Shown in pieces: positions 48,901 through 57,248 of a DNA stretch of 64,000 bases. Positions within the stretch are counted from its first letter, which is position 1. The number at the start of each line of letters is the position of its first letter. The notes under the pieces are model-generated. The model worked only from the letters and a program-made list of their open reading frames with translations. It was not told the DNA's origin and did not search any database. Source of the stretch: Flavobacterium petrolei (lineage in GTDB: Bacteria > Bacteroidota > Bacteroidia > Flavobacteriales > Flavobacteriaceae); the NCBI RefSeq assembly GCF_003314435.2, contig NZ_QNVY02000001.1, positions 62,001-126,000 of the forward strand, in the 5' to 3' direction. The translations under genes and the position numbers were made by a program.

Positions 48901-48983
48901 GTGTAAATGGTAGATTTTTGTGCCGAAATACTGGCCGTTATAATAAAAATGGATAAGAAGTACCTCCAGGAAAGTTTACGCAT
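45969..48983 (-). CDS. Large tetratricopeptide-repeat protein
   Basis: The 1004-residue protein has a signal peptide (FIITASISAQ, residues 12-21), and the rest is nearly all TPR. Repeats show the W/L-G-Y-A-F-A-P pattern, for example 'AYYKQKDYENAISQFNKII', 'AYFKLKEYDQAGNYFQNQI' and 'NTYVAENKNDLAVKTYDQL'. More than twenty units are likely. It is probably a periplasmic scaffold. It is the first gene of a minus run with PhzF, a plugless barrel and a Gre-like protein. An -7 element (TATATTTG, 49005-49012) lies 22 bases before its start. The function is unknown. Confidence 0.9.
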   Translation of the reverse strand: MRKLSWRYFLSIFIITASISAQKSTIYTHDSKDFNKAVSLFKDAQYASAQLIFNKVKETAATEELKSDCAYYAANCAIRTNQSNADELMEQFVSDYPTSVKQNQAYIEVAHYHFNQGNYPQALQWFDKVDESSLSRKDQDKFNFQKGYSFFNAKNKKEATVYLNKVVNSAEYGSQAKYYLGFMAYEGDDYKQATKYFDEVSGEEKYKEKLSYYQADMNFKLGNFQKAIDLGQKAMAKSTPLEKSELNKIIGESYFNLKKYDTAIPFLVAYKGKKGKWNNTDFYQLGYAYYKQKDYENAISQFNKIIGGKDFVAQNAYYHLGESYLNTDKKQQALNAFKNASEMDFDLAIQEDASLNYAKLSYELGNSYQSVPSVLQAFLKKYPENASRSEVEKLLIDSYISSKNYKEALVLLEKNKSPENKLAYQKVLFYRGLELYTDGNYPEALKMFTKSLGEQKDAVFTARATFWKGETEYVLNDFKDALLSFKQFVGANQASKTPEFKNSNYNIAYAYFKLKEYDQAGNYFQNQIEKAPADKVRLNDSYLRLADCRFVTSKYGAAMDAYTKVIESKSVDADYAYFQKAISYGFLAKNDKKIDELNAFLQLYLKSEYRDDALFELANTYVAENKNDLAVKTYDQLNTEFKKGSFTSRSILRQGLVYYNTDKDEQALLKFKKVAADFPRTPEALEAVATARLIYVDNGRVDEYATWVRTLDFVAVTDAELDNDTYEAAEKQFQQNNTKQAIAGFSGYVSQFPRGIHALQANYYLAQLYFSEGSESKSIPNYEYIVAQSRSEFTEQSLSRLAQIFLKNKEDQKAILILARLENEADIPQNKTFAQSNLMKLYYDKKDYPNSGIYAEKVLMNPKTDDNVKSDAQIIIARAAIETGDEAKAKEAYAKLMTIAKGELAAEALYYDAYFKNKEGKFEVSNVAVQKLAKNYSSYKYFGAKGLVLMAKNFYGLKDSYQATYILENVSQNFTDFPDVVSDAQRELDIIKAEESKTNSSITK

Positions 48984-49004
48984 TGTGATTTTATTTTAAT
49001 AATT

Positions 49005-49012
49005 CAAATATA
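49005..49012 (-). promoter_or_regulatory. -7 element of the TPR gene
   Basis: The minus strand reads TATATTTG, 22 bases before the TPR gene's start. The -33 element is not clear at the usual spacing. Confidence 0.45.
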
Positions 49013-49230
49013 TTATATTCTGTCCTCTATAACGAATCACAATTGGCTTTTATTATGAATAATTTTTTTACAGTTTAGATTTCAACCTTCTTTATCGAAA
49101 TATTAATCAAATCAAACTTCCTAACTTTTCAATATTATTTGTAATTTTTGTAATTCTGTCTAATACAACAGAATTTATTTTGAATAGAACCGTTATCTTA
49201 TTACTTTTACCCAATAAACAAATGCAAATT

Positions 49231-49917
49231 ATGTCACAATCCGTCCTATCGTTAAAAAATGTAACGATTTATCAAGAAGCAAAATCTATTCTAACAGAGG
49301 TAAACTTGGAAGTAAATCATGGTGAATTCCTTTACATCATTGGAAAAACAGGCTCCGGAAAAAGTAGCTTAATGAAGACTTTGTATGCTGATTTGCCATT
49401 GACAGAAGGAGAAGGAAATATTGTAGACTTTGACTTATCTGCATTAAAAGAAGATGATATTCCGTTTTTGAGAAGAAAAATTGGAATCGTTTTTCAAGAT
49501 TTCAAATTACTTCCCGACCGTACTGTAAATGACAATATGTTGTTTGTACTGAAAGCAACTGGCTGGACGGACAACGCCGAAATGCAAAATAAAATTGAAG
49601 AAGTTTTGAATAAAGTAGGAATGAAAGATTTTGGCAAAAAAATGCCACACCAACTTTCCGGAGGAGAACAACAACGTGTGGCCATCGCCAGAGCTTTGCT
49701 TAACGATCCGGAATTAATCCTTGCTGATGAACCTACAGGAAACTTAGATCCACAAACCAGCGCCGAAGTACTGGAAGTATTGAAGAAAATCAATGCGAAC
49801 GGCAAAACGATCATTATGGCGACACACGATTATGCGTTGCTAATGAAATTCCCTTCGAAAACATTGAAATGTGAGGATTCCAAAATTTTTGAAGTGATTC
49901 AGCAGCGAAACGCGTAA
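49231..49917 (+). CDS. ftsE: FtsE-like ABC ATPase (cell division)
   Basis: The start is set at ATG 49231 (MSQSVLSLKN), giving 228 residues. A TTG at 49180 would add a hydrophobic tail foreign to the family. Motifs: Walker A IGKTGSGKSS, Q-loop IVFQDFKLLPDRTV, signature LSGGEQQRVAIARAL, Walker B LILADEPTGNLDPQ and H-loop ATHDY. The sequence FQDFKLLPDRTVNDN is typical of FtsE, which with FtsX controls peptidoglycan hydrolases at the septum. FtsX is not adjacent. The stop overlaps the next gene's start (TAATG). Confidence 0.85.
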   Translation: MSQSVLSLKNVTIYQEAKSILTEVNLEVNHGEFLYIIGKTGSGKSSLMKTLYADLPLTEGEGNIVDFDLSALKEDDIPFLRRKIGIVFQDFKLLPDRTVNDNMLFVLKATGWTDNAEMQNKIEEVLNKVGMKDFGKKMPHQLSGGEQQRVAIARALLNDPELILADEPTGNLDPQTSAEVLEVLKKINANGKTIIMATHDYALLMKFPSKTLKCEDSKIFEVIQQRNA

Positions 49918-50804
49918 TGCTCTCCATTCTTGTTCCAATATACAATTACAATGTTTATCCGCTGGTTTTAGAGTTGCACAATCAATGTAAAGATTGCGGA
50001 ATAGCGTTTGAAATTTTGTGCCAAGACGATGCTTCAAATTTATTTAAAATTGAAAACCAGAAAATTAATAATTTAGAAAATTGTAATTTTTCAGTAAACA
50101 ATTTAAATTTAGGACGAGGAAAAAACATCAATTTTTTGGCGAAAAAATCAAAATTTGAATGGCTATTAATCATGGATTGTGATACTTTTCCAACTCAAAA
50201 TAATTACATCCAAAAATATATTTTCCAAATAAACGAAACTGAACAAGTTGTTTATGGCGGAATCGAATACCACAAAGAAAAACCTTCAAGTAACCAATTG
50301 CTGCGATGGTTTTATGGCAACGCGCGAGAATCAATTTCTGTTGAAAAACGAAAAATCAATCCTAACGACAGCGCACTGACATCAAATATTTTAATCCAAA
50401 AAAAGGTTTTTAACTCTAATAAATTTGACGATTCAATCACTAAATACGGCTACGAAGATTTAGTCTTTTTATCTGATTTGAAAAAGAAGGGGATTTTAGT
50501 AAAACATATCGATAACCCTACGTATCACTTGGGATTAGAAACTTCCGAACAGTTTTTAGTGAAGACAAAAATCGCTTTGGAAAATCTAAAATCAATTTCA
50601 GAAAACAATTATTTATACAAATCCGAAAGCAAGATTTTAAAAACTTATAGTCTATTGAAACGATTGTATTTGACTTCATTTATTTCCATACTATTCAAAA
50701 AAACCGAACGGAATTTACAACACAACTTACTTTCTAAAAACCCATCTTTGTTCCTATTTGATTTGTACAAATTGGGCTATTATTGCAGTATCGCTTCCCG
50801 ATAA
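49917..50804 (+). CDS. Glycosyltransferase, family 2
   Basis: The 295-residue protein has a GT-A fold: 'MLSILVPIYNYNVYPLV' at the start, CQDDASN, and the DxD-type WLLIMDCDTFP. The acidic pair in KYGYEDLVFLSDL probably holds the catalytic base. It lacks membrane helices and should work at the cytoplasmic face. Its start overlaps the ftsE stop, so the two are translationally coupled although their functions differ. Its stop abuts the stop of the minus-strand neighbour with no gap. It is the first gene of the glycan cluster. Confidence 0.85.
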   Translation: MLSILVPIYNYNVYPLVLELHNQCKDCGIAFEILCQDDASNLFKIENQKINNLENCNFSVNNLNLGRGKNINFLAKKSKFEWLLIMDCDTFPTQNNYIQKYIFQINETEQVVYGGIEYHKEKPSSNQLLRWFYGNARESISVEKRKINPNDSALTSNILIQKKVFNSNKFDDSITKYGYEDLVFLSDLKKKGILVKHIDNPTYHLGLETSEQFLVKTKIALENLKSISENNYLYKSESKILKTYSLLKRLYLTSFISILFKKTERNLQHNLLSKNPSLFLFDLYKLGYYCSIASR

Positions 50805-51896
50805 TTATTTCGTTACAAGATTTTCGAAAAGGGATTTCCACTGTTCCATGATAGATTCTAAATCATAAATTTTGATACTTTCCTGAGCCTTTTCCCCCAT
50901 TTGTGTTCTCAAATTTTCATCTTCAATAAGCAGTTCCAATCGTTGAACAAAAGAATCTATATTACCGTTTTCAATGAGAAATCCGTTTTCATTATTTTGA
51001 ATTATAGCTCTTGGACCGCACGGACAATCATAAGCAACACAAGGCAAACCCATTGCCATTGCTTCAATAAGTACCATTCCGAAACCCTCCGTGCGAGAGG
51101 TCATCAGTAGTATTGATGCTTCTCGATATTTGTCATTTATATTTTTTACAGGGTCAAAAAAAGCAACATTAGTATCAATATTTAAAGTCCTGGAAAGTTT
51201 TTGCAATTCTTGATTTTGATCGGATTTCCCGTAAATTTCAAGAGTCCAATCTGGATGTTTCTGAATGACTTTATGCCAAATTCGCAACATTCTGTCAAAT
51301 CCTTTTTCATAAGAATGACGGCCAACCGCAATTACTTTTTTAGCTTTTAAATCGGAAAAATTTGTTGGTTCAAACCAAAGTGGATTTGGAATTACAACTA
51401 CGTTTTTCACATTCCATTCTTGTAAACTCGCCTGCGACAACGCCACGTATTTGGTAAAACTATTGGCGAAAAACCCTTTGAAAAACGCTTTAATTTTTGT
51501 CGAAAAAAAATATTTTGAAGGCTGAGTTTCCTCAATATATTTAGAACCGTGGCACTCAAAAACAATCGGTGTGTTTTTCTTTAAAATAAAAGGAATTAAA
51601 TAAGCTTTTAAACCATTATCACCAACAATAATAACATCAGGTTGAATGGATTTAATTTTAGTTTTTAACCCTTTTGCAAACGAATTAAAAAACTGAAAAA
51701 AATTACCTTTCAATGATAAATCGTGATAAATAATATTAGCATTAAAAGAATAAAACAAAGGAGAAAAACCTTCATTTTGAGTTAAAACATGGACTTCATA
51801 TCCTGATTTTTCTATCCAATAATTCGTTTTCACCGAAAGCACTCTCGCTACACCGCCTTCATTATTTATTTTGGGAACTATATAAAGAAGTCTCAT
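50805..51896 (-). CDS. Glycosyltransferase, family 4
   Basis: The 363-residue GT-B enzyme has an N-terminal acceptor domain with 'VARVLSVKTNYWIEK' near the glycine-rich loop. The C-terminal donor domain has 'VIAVGRHSYEKGFDRML', 'DWTLEIYGKSDQ' and SRTEGFGMVLIEAMAMGLP, which contains the E-x7-E signature of retaining GT4 enzymes. It is last in a coupled three-gene run. The ATG overlaps the stop of the isomerase gene by four bases. Confidence 0.92.
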   Translation of the reverse strand: MRLLYIVPKINNEGGVARVLSVKTNYWIEKSGYEVHVLTQNEGFSPLFYSFNANIIYHDLSLKGNFFQFFNSFAKGLKTKIKSIQPDVIIVGDNGLKAYLIPFILKKNTPIVFECHGSKYIEETQPSKYFFSTKIKAFFKGFFANSFTKYVALSQASLQEWNVKNVVVIPNPLWFEPTNFSDLKAKKVIAVGRHSYEKGFDRMLRIWHKVIQKHPDWTLEIYGKSDQNQELQKLSRTLNIDTNVAFFDPVKNINDKYREASILLMTSRTEGFGMVLIEAMAMGLPCVAYDCPCGPRAIIQNNENGFLIENGNIDSFVQRLELLIEDENLRTQMGEKAQESIKIYDLESIMEQWKSLFENLVTK

Positions 51897-52300
51897 TTTT
51901 TTGACTCTAAAAATGCATCAAAATCCCGAATATAATCGGCTTCTTCAAAAACATCTGAAGCCAAAACTAAGCAAACCGCTCCAGAAGAAAAATTTTGCAA
52001 TTCTCTCCAAATCCCAGTTGGTATAAGCAATCCCACATTTGGTTTATTAAGGATAAATGATTTTTTCATTAAACCATCCTGCACAACGACTTCAAAACTT
52101 CCGCTCAAAGCGATCAAAAGCTCTTGCTGCACAATGTGAGAATGTCCGCCTCTGTACGCACTGCTCGGCACATCAAAAAGATAGTATACACGCTGGAATT
52201 CAAATGGTAAAATATCCTTTTGAATGAATGCTAAATTCCCACGCTGGTCTTCTACAACGGGGATTTTTAAAAGTTGCACGCCTGTAACGGTTGTTTTCAT
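51893..52300 (-). CDS. fdtA: Sugar 3,4-ketoisomerase (FdtA/QdtA-like cupin)
   Basis: The 135-residue cupin carries the RGNLAFIQK, 'QRVYYLFDVP', RGGHSHIVQQELLIALSGSF and 'VGLLIPTGIWRELQNF' blocks of the FdtA/QdtA family. It isomerises dTDP-4-keto-6-deoxyglucose to the 3-keto sugar, which a DegT enzyme then aminates. A suitable DegT gene lies at 56136. Choosing FdtA (fucose-type product) over QdtA (quinovose-type) cannot be done from sequence here. Its ends overlap both neighbours by four bases. Confidence 0.85.
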   Translation of the reverse strand: MKTTVTGVQLLKIPVVEDQRGNLAFIQKDILPFEFQRVYYLFDVPSSAYRGGHSHIVQQELLIALSGSFEVVVQDGLMKKSFILNKPNVGLLIPTGIWRELQNFSSGAVCLVLASDVFEEADYIRDFDAFLESKK

Positions 52301-53160
52301 TTATTGATTTGTAAATAAGCTAATTTTCCTCTTTTGGCATTTTTTAGTGCTGTATAAACTTGGTTTATTTGTATTCTATTCTGCTTTAGATCAAAAAAAA
52401 GTTTCAAAAAAAGCAGTTTTTGGTAATGATTCTTTGCAACTCTGGTCAAGAATGCGCCCTGAATATAATAGCGTTGTTCAAGATTTAATTTATCATCTGT
52501 TGAAACCGCCGGATGACTTGCGATAACCGTTGGTACAATAATTATATTTTGCTGCTGCTTCTTTAAATCAGACAAAAAAATAGCTTCTTCTCCCATCGAA
52601 AAGGAACTTCCAAGACCAAAATCAGTATCGAATTTAGTGTTGAATTGATGAAGTGACTTTGTTTTTAAACTTATTTCAATTGATAAAACACTAAAAATAT
52701 CCAGATTATTCAGTTGCAATTTTGGTTTCTCAGGATATTTTTTGAACAAAAAACCCTGGGAATCTTCTATTGCAAAACAAATGCTCACTGCCTCAGGATA
52801 ATTGTTGTGGGCTTCCAGAATAGTATTTTCAAAATCTTCCTTGAAAACCTCATCATCATCGGTCAGCAAAATAATTTGTCCAATCGCATTTTGCAAACTT
52901 AAATTCCTGCTTTTTGACAATGCTTTTTCAAATGAATTTACAATTCTTACAGAAGGAAAATCTGAAACCAATAGCTTCTTTTCAGTCGTTTGATTGATAA
53001 TTAAAATGGGGAATTCCGAAAAATGACAGAACGGAAACATGGGAATTAAAAAATCCAAAGAATCTCTATTCATCGTAGCCAGTACTATTTCCAGATCTCC
53101 TTTTTTAAATTCTTTTGTCAATTTGTTATTATATTTACACAAATATAAATAATTCCGCAT
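52297..53160 (-). CDS. Glycosyltransferase-like protein, family 2 type
   Basis: The GT-A-like core runs from GDLEIVLATMNRDSLDFL through IILLTDDDEVFKEDF (DxD) to the acidic 'SMGEEAIFLSDLKK' motif. This last motif parallels YGYEDLVFLSDLKK in the enzyme at 49917, so the two are probably related. The start is unsure. ATG 53160 leaves five bases to the divergent gene's ATG. TTG 53121 lies just after the presumed promoter at 53130-53147 and directly before the conserved core. An ATG at 53073 would cut the core. It is first in the run to 50805. Confidence 0.75.
   Translation of the reverse strand: MRNYLYLCKYNNKLTKEFKKGDLEIVLATMNRDSLDFLIPMFPFCHFSEFPILIINQTTEKKLLVSDFPSVRIVNSFEKALSKSRNLSLQNAIGQIILLTDDDEVFKEDFENTILEAHNNYPEAVSICFAIEDSQGFLFKKYPEKPKLQLNNLDIFSVLSIEISLKTKSLHQFNTKFDTDFGLGSSFSMGEEAIFLSDLKKQQQNIIIVPTVIASHPAVSTDDKLNLEQRYYIQGAFLTRVAKNHYQKLLFLKLFFDLKQNRIQINQVYTALKNAKRGKLAYLQINK
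53130..53147. promoter_or_regulatory. Symmetric bidirectional promoter candidate
   Basis: TATATTTACACAAATATA reads as a TATATTT-type -7 element on both strands. Divergent genes start at 53166 (plus) and at 53160 or 53121 (minus). If it works toward minus, ATG 53160 would lie upstream of its own transcript. Confidence 0.5.
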
Positions 53161-53165
53161 TGTAA

Positions 53166-54317
53166 ATGAAAATACTTTTGATTGGCGAATACAGTCGTTT
53201 GCATAATTCCTTAAAAGAAGGATTGGTGGCGCTGGGACATGAAGTAATTTTGTTTTCATCAGGAGATTATTTCAAAAAATTCGATTCCGATTATTCCTTT
53301 CATTCCTCCTTTTTATCCGGATATTGGTTGCCTCGAAAGATAAAAAATGTCATTCATAAACTCACTGGAATCGATTTAGAAAAAGCTGAAAGAGGGCTTC
53401 GTTTTTATCTTTTAATACCCCAATTACAGAACTTCGATCACGTACAGCTCATTAATTCTGATGCCATTGAAACATTTCCTTTTTTTTCCAGATTTCTCTA
53501 TAAAAAATTATTCAAGAAAATTAAAAATCGGAGCTTATTGATTTGTGGTGATGAAACTCCGGTTATTGATTATTTGCTAAAAAGGGAAACTGATTACAGC
53601 ATTTTGACTCCTTATTTTAAGGATAATTCGTTAGAAAAACATTTTGAATATCCATTAAAATACACCTCCAAAAATTACCGAAAAACCTTTGATTGGTTAG
53701 TCGAAAACTGCCAAAACATGATTGCTTCCGACTTAGATTATAAAATTCCGATGGAAAAAATGGGATATTCGGTTTATTTTATTCCAAATCCAGTCAACAC
53801 TAGAAAAATCGACTTTCAAGAACAAAAAATCAATGATAAAATTGTAGTTTTTCTTGGAATAAATCGCGCCAGTTACATCAAAAAAGGGATTCCATATTTT
53901 GAAAAAGCACTGCAAATAATTCAGGAAAAATATATTGAAAAAGTTACTGTGATTATCAGCGAAAATCTTCCTTACAAGGATTATATAAATTCATACAATA
54001 CTGCACAAATCGTGCTAGATCAAATGTATGCTGATGATCAAGGATACAATGCGCTGGAAGCTATGGCAAAAGGCAAAGTAGTTTTTACCGGTGCCGGAAA
54101 AGCCTTTATGGAACATTATAATTTAACGGAAAAAGTCAATATTAATGCGCTGCCAGATGTAGATTATTTAGTGAATGAACTTTCCTTTTTGATCGAAAAT
54201 CCCGAATCTATTGTCGCTATTGGAAAACGAGCGAGAGCATTTATCGAAAAAGAACATGATTATTTTAATATTGCGAGTCAGTATCTCGAAGCTTGGGACT
54301 TCAAAACAACTTCCTAA
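53166..54317 (+). CDS. Glycosyltransferase-like protein, GT4/GT-B type
   Basis: The 383-residue protein begins KILLIGEYSRLHNSLKEGL, a Rossmann start with GT-B character. The C-terminal half has 'YADDQGYNALEAMAKGKVVFTG', similar to the donor-site region of group 1 transferases, and 'VVFLGINRASYIKKGIPYF'. The usual E-x7-E appears only in part. It is the only plus-strand gene inside the minus-strand part of the glycan cluster. Its last 17 bases overlap the convergent flippase gene. Confidence 0.75.
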   Translation: MKILLIGEYSRLHNSLKEGLVALGHEVILFSSGDYFKKFDSDYSFHSSFLSGYWLPRKIKNVIHKLTGIDLEKAERGLRFYLLIPQLQNFDHVQLINSDAIETFPFFSRFLYKKLFKKIKNRSLLICGDETPVIDYLLKRETDYSILTPYFKDNSLEKHFEYPLKYTSKNYRKTFDWLVENCQNMIASDLDYKIPMEKMGYSVYFIPNPVNTRKIDFQEQKINDKIVVFLGINRASYIKKGIPYFEKALQIIQEKYIEKVTVIISENLPYKDYINSYNTAQIVLDQMYADDQGYNALEAMAKGKVVFTGAGKAFMEHYNLTEKVNINALPDVDYLVNELSFLIENPESIVAIGKRARAFIEKEHDYFNIASQYLEAWDFKTTS

Positions 54318-55566
54318 ACATCCATAAAATCAAGATAAACAAAATTAAATTTGCACAAAAATAAGCCTGCAAAGCTCCTTCGAAAGAAAAAAGCGGCACT
54401 AAATAAAAAGAAAGTAAAAGATACGATACATTAAAAACTATTTCAAGAAAAAAGTATTTCTTAATACGAGCTTTGACTACGATTTGATAGCCAAAAGCTA
54501 ATGTCATTATCCTTAAAAAGTCACCTAAAAGTTGCCAAATCAGCACTTCATTCACTTTTGAAAACGCTGCAGTAAAAGCGATATCCAAAATAATTCCTTT
54601 CAACAAATAAACGGCTACTAATGCCGTAAAAAACAGTGGAACGAAAACTTTAAAATAGGACTTCAATTCCATTTTAAAAGCTTCATCTGTAGTCAACGAA
54701 GCTAATTTTGGCATGTAGTATAAAGACAATCCTGAACTAAAAACCAACATGTAAAAACTGGAAAATTTATTAGTTGCATCCCAAATTCCCGCTTCTTGAA
54801 TGGAGTGCGTTTCAATTATAAAATTTCGGATAAGCATTAATGTTGCAGGAGCAATTACAGCGCTTAACAATGCCATTGAAGAAAATTTCTTGATAACATT
54901 TAGGTATTTCTTTTTTAAAATTTTTTGAAAACTGAATGTAAAATAATAGCTTTTATCTTTTAAAACAAATGCAAAAGTCACTAATACCATCAGTAATTCG
55001 CCTAGAACAACGGCCAGTAATCCTCCGTTTATTGCTTTGTTCACTATTAAAAAAGCGGTGAAACCAAAAATCAGCACATTAGAAATAATTTGGAGAATTA
55101 CAATTTTTTTATACTTTTCTAAAGCGTTATAAATTGCCATCCAAAACGTATTGATAACGATTAAAGGCAATAGCAATCCAAAAAAACGAATGTGATTCGC
55201 AAACGAATTAGTGAAAAATAAAAATTCGGAAATACCATTGGCAAATACTAAAGTAAACAAACCCAAGACGGTTGAAATTATGAGGAAAAACCAAAAAAAA
55301 GTAGCGTAAATGACTCCTAACTCTTCCTTATCATCTTTATTTTCAACGAATAATTTTATAAAAGAATTGTTTATACCCAAAATCGCTACGGACTTCATCA
55401 TTGCAGTGAAATTCCTGAAACTTCCTAACAATGCCATTCCAGAAGTTCCTAAATAAACGGATACAATCTTTGTCGCAAAAATTCCCAAAACAAAACTCAC
55501 CGCTACCGAAATAGAATTAAAAGATACTACTTTTAAAAGTGTATTTTGTTTTAGGGATTTCAACAT
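54301..55566 (-). CDS. Polysaccharide flippase, Wzx type
   Basis: The 421-residue protein has about twelve hydrophobic helices, beginning 'SISVAVSFVLGIFATKIVSV' and 'GTSGMALLGSFRNFT', typical of Wzx/MATE-like O-antigen or repeat-unit flippases. It should move a lipid-linked glycan across the inner membrane. Its start overlaps the acyltransferase stop by one base. No polymerase (Wzy) or ligase is seen nearby, so the glycan may be finished by genes outside the window. Confidence 0.85.
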   Translation of the reverse strand: MLKSLKQNTLLKVVSFNSISVAVSFVLGIFATKIVSVYLGTSGMALLGSFRNFTAMMKSVAILGINNSFIKLFVENKDDKEELGVIYATFFWFFLIISTVLGLFTLVFANGISEFLFFTNSFANHIRFFGLLLPLIVINTFWMAIYNALEKYKKIVILQIISNVLIFGFTAFLIVNKAINGGLLAVVLGELLMVLVTFAFVLKDKSYYFTFSFQKILKKKYLNVIKKFSSMALLSAVIAPATLMLIRNFIIETHSIQEAGIWDATNKFSSFYMLVFSSGLSLYYMPKLASLTTDEAFKMELKSYFKVFVPLFFTALVAVYLLKGIILDIAFTAAFSKVNEVLIWQLLGDFLRIMTLAFGYQIVVKARIKKYFFLEIVFNVSYLLLSFYLVPLFSFEGALQAYFCANLILFILILWMFRKLF

Positions 55567-56135
55567 TATAAATTTCTTATGACTTTAGCGGGATTTCCTG
55601 CGGCAAATACATTCGCAGGAATGTCTCTTGTCACAATTGAACCACTTCCAATAACTGAATTTTCTCCAATTGTCACGCCTTTCAAAATTGTTGAATTATA
55701 ATATATCGCAACATTTTTTTTAATAGTAATTTCAGCAGTTTTAGGAATTCCTGTCATTCTTTCTTGGGCACTTAAATCATGCCCGTCACTATCAATAATA
55801 AAACAATTAATTCCAATCATAACCTTATCTTCGATTGTAACTTTCGATTTTGCATAAATTGAGACTCCATTACTAAAAACTACATTATCACCAATTATAA
55901 CTTCACTTTCATGATCCATTGACAAAATATAATTGTAATTAGAATAGTAACATGAAGATTCTACGACGCCATTTTGAAAATTTTTACCAAATTGTACCTT
56001 CCCATTTCCCTTTAAAAGTAAGGGAAAATATAAGTTAGGTTTTCCCGAAACTCTTTTGCAATCGGAAAGGAATTTATATTTTTTGATTCGCAAAGTAACA
56101 AAGCAAAATTGTTTTATTCTACTGATTATTCCCAT
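55566..56135 (-). CDS. Hexapeptide-repeat acyltransferase
   Basis: The 189-residue protein forms a left-handed beta-helix from hexapeptide repeats. The later part reads 'VIIGDNVVFSNGVSIYAK', 'IIDSDGHDL' (active-site His), 'ITIKKNVAIYYNSTILKGV' and GSGSIVTRDIPANVFAAGNP. It resembles WbbJ/maltose-acetyltransferase-like enzymes that acetylate sugar hydroxyl or amino groups. Next to FdtA-like and DegT genes it could be the FdtC-type N-acetyltransferase, but an O-acetyltransferase is equally possible. Confidence 0.85.
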   Translation of the reverse strand: MGIISRIKQFCFVTLRIKKYKFLSDCKRVSGKPNLYFPLLLKGNGKVQFGKNFQNGVVESSCYYSNYNYILSMDHESEVIIGDNVVFSNGVSIYAKSKVTIEDKVMIGINCFIIDSDGHDLSAQERMTGIPKTAEITIKKNVAIYYNSTILKGVTIGENSVIGSGSIVTRDIPANVFAAGNPAKVIRNL

Positions 56136-57248
56136 TTAATATTGATTTAAAATTGCAATAATAAAACCCACTTCATCATCTGTCAAAACTGGACTTATAG
56201 GCAAACTCAATACTTCATTATGAATTTTTTCAGTAATTGGAAACGACAAATGATTCCATCCCGAAGTTTCGGGAGATAATGCTTTTTGATTATGCGGCGG
56301 AACTGGATAATGTATTACCGTTTGGACTCCATTCCTATCTAAATAGTCTTGTAAATCCACTCTGTTTTGAGTTCGAATGACAAACAAATGAAAAACATGA
56401 TTATTTGACAAATCCCAAAATGGAAGCGTTATTTTTTCATTTTTAATTTCCGACAAATACCGTTTGGCAATTGTTCTCCGCTTTTCATTTTCAGCATCTA
56501 AAAACGGTAATTTCACATTTAAGAAAGCCGCTTGCAGTTCATCTAATCTTGAATTTATACCAACATAATCATTGTAATATTTGGTTTCCGAACCATAATT
56601 CCGAAGTGACTGAATCACTTTGGCTAATTCAAAATCATTTGTAGTAACTGCGCCGCCATCACCTAATGCTCCAAGATTTTTCCCTGGATAAAAACTGTAA
56701 GCTACGCTTGATTTTTGATTGCTGATTTCTGATTCTTGATTTCTGATTGCGCCGTGAGCCTGAGCTGCATCTTCAACAACCAGTAAGTCATTTGCAACAG
56801 CAATTTCATTTATCCTATCCATTTCAGCCAATTGCCCATAAAGATGAACTACCAGAATCGCTTTGGTTTTTGAGGTAATCTTTTGAGAAATTAAATCAGG
56901 GTTAATGTTGTAGGTTTCCAATTTTGGCTCGACCAAAACAGGAATTAAATCTGCTTGTAAAATAGCCAGAATACTCGCAATATAAGTATTCGCAGGCACA
57001 ATAACTTCGTCGCCTTTTTGCAATTTCCCCAACTGAATATATCCTTTGAAAATCAAAACTAAAGCGTCAAAACCATTTCCCACGCCTACACAATATTTTT
57101 TGCCGCAATAGCTCGCAAAACTGGTTTCGAATTCCTTGACTTCATTCCCTAAAACATACCAACCATTATCTAAAACCACTTTCAATTTTTCTTGAAAAGC
57201 AGTTTCATACGGTTCGTTTATCTTTTTTAAATCAAGAAAAGGTATCAT
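56136..57248 (-). CDS. fdtB: DegT/DnrJ/EryC1 sugar aminotransferase
   Basis: The 370-residue PLP enzyme aminates a nucleotide keto-sugar. Motifs: '[14 protein letters not shown]', '[13 protein letters not shown]', [10 protein letters not shown] (about 158-167), [15 protein letters not shown] with PLP Lys 190, and [18 protein letters not shown]. It is likely the FdtB/QdtB partner of the isomerase at 51893. At residues 168-181 the usual sequence between 'AQAHGA' and 'SFYPGK' is replaced by [14 protein letters not shown]. That segment is encoded by a low-complexity 'ttctgattcttgatt' repeat. Its start overlaps the previous gene's stop by four bases. Confidence 0.9.
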   Translation of the reverse strand: MIPFLDLKKINEPYETAFQEKLKVVLDNGWYVLGNEVKEFETSFASYCGKKYCVGVGNGFDALVLIFKGYIQLGKLQKGDEVIVPANTYIASILAILQADLIPVLVEPKLETYNINPDLISQKITSKTKAILVVHLYGQLAEMDRINEIAVANDLLVVEDAAQAHGAIRNQESEISNQKSSVAYSFYPGKNLGALGDGGAVTTNDFELAKVIQSLRNYGSETKYYNDYVGINSRLDELQAAFLNVKLPFLDAENEKRRTIAKRYLSEIKNEKITLPFWDLSNNHVFHLFVIRTQNRVDLQDYLDRNGVQTVIHYPVPPHNQKALSPETSGWNHLSFPITEKIHNEVLSLPISPVLTDDEVGFIIAILNQY

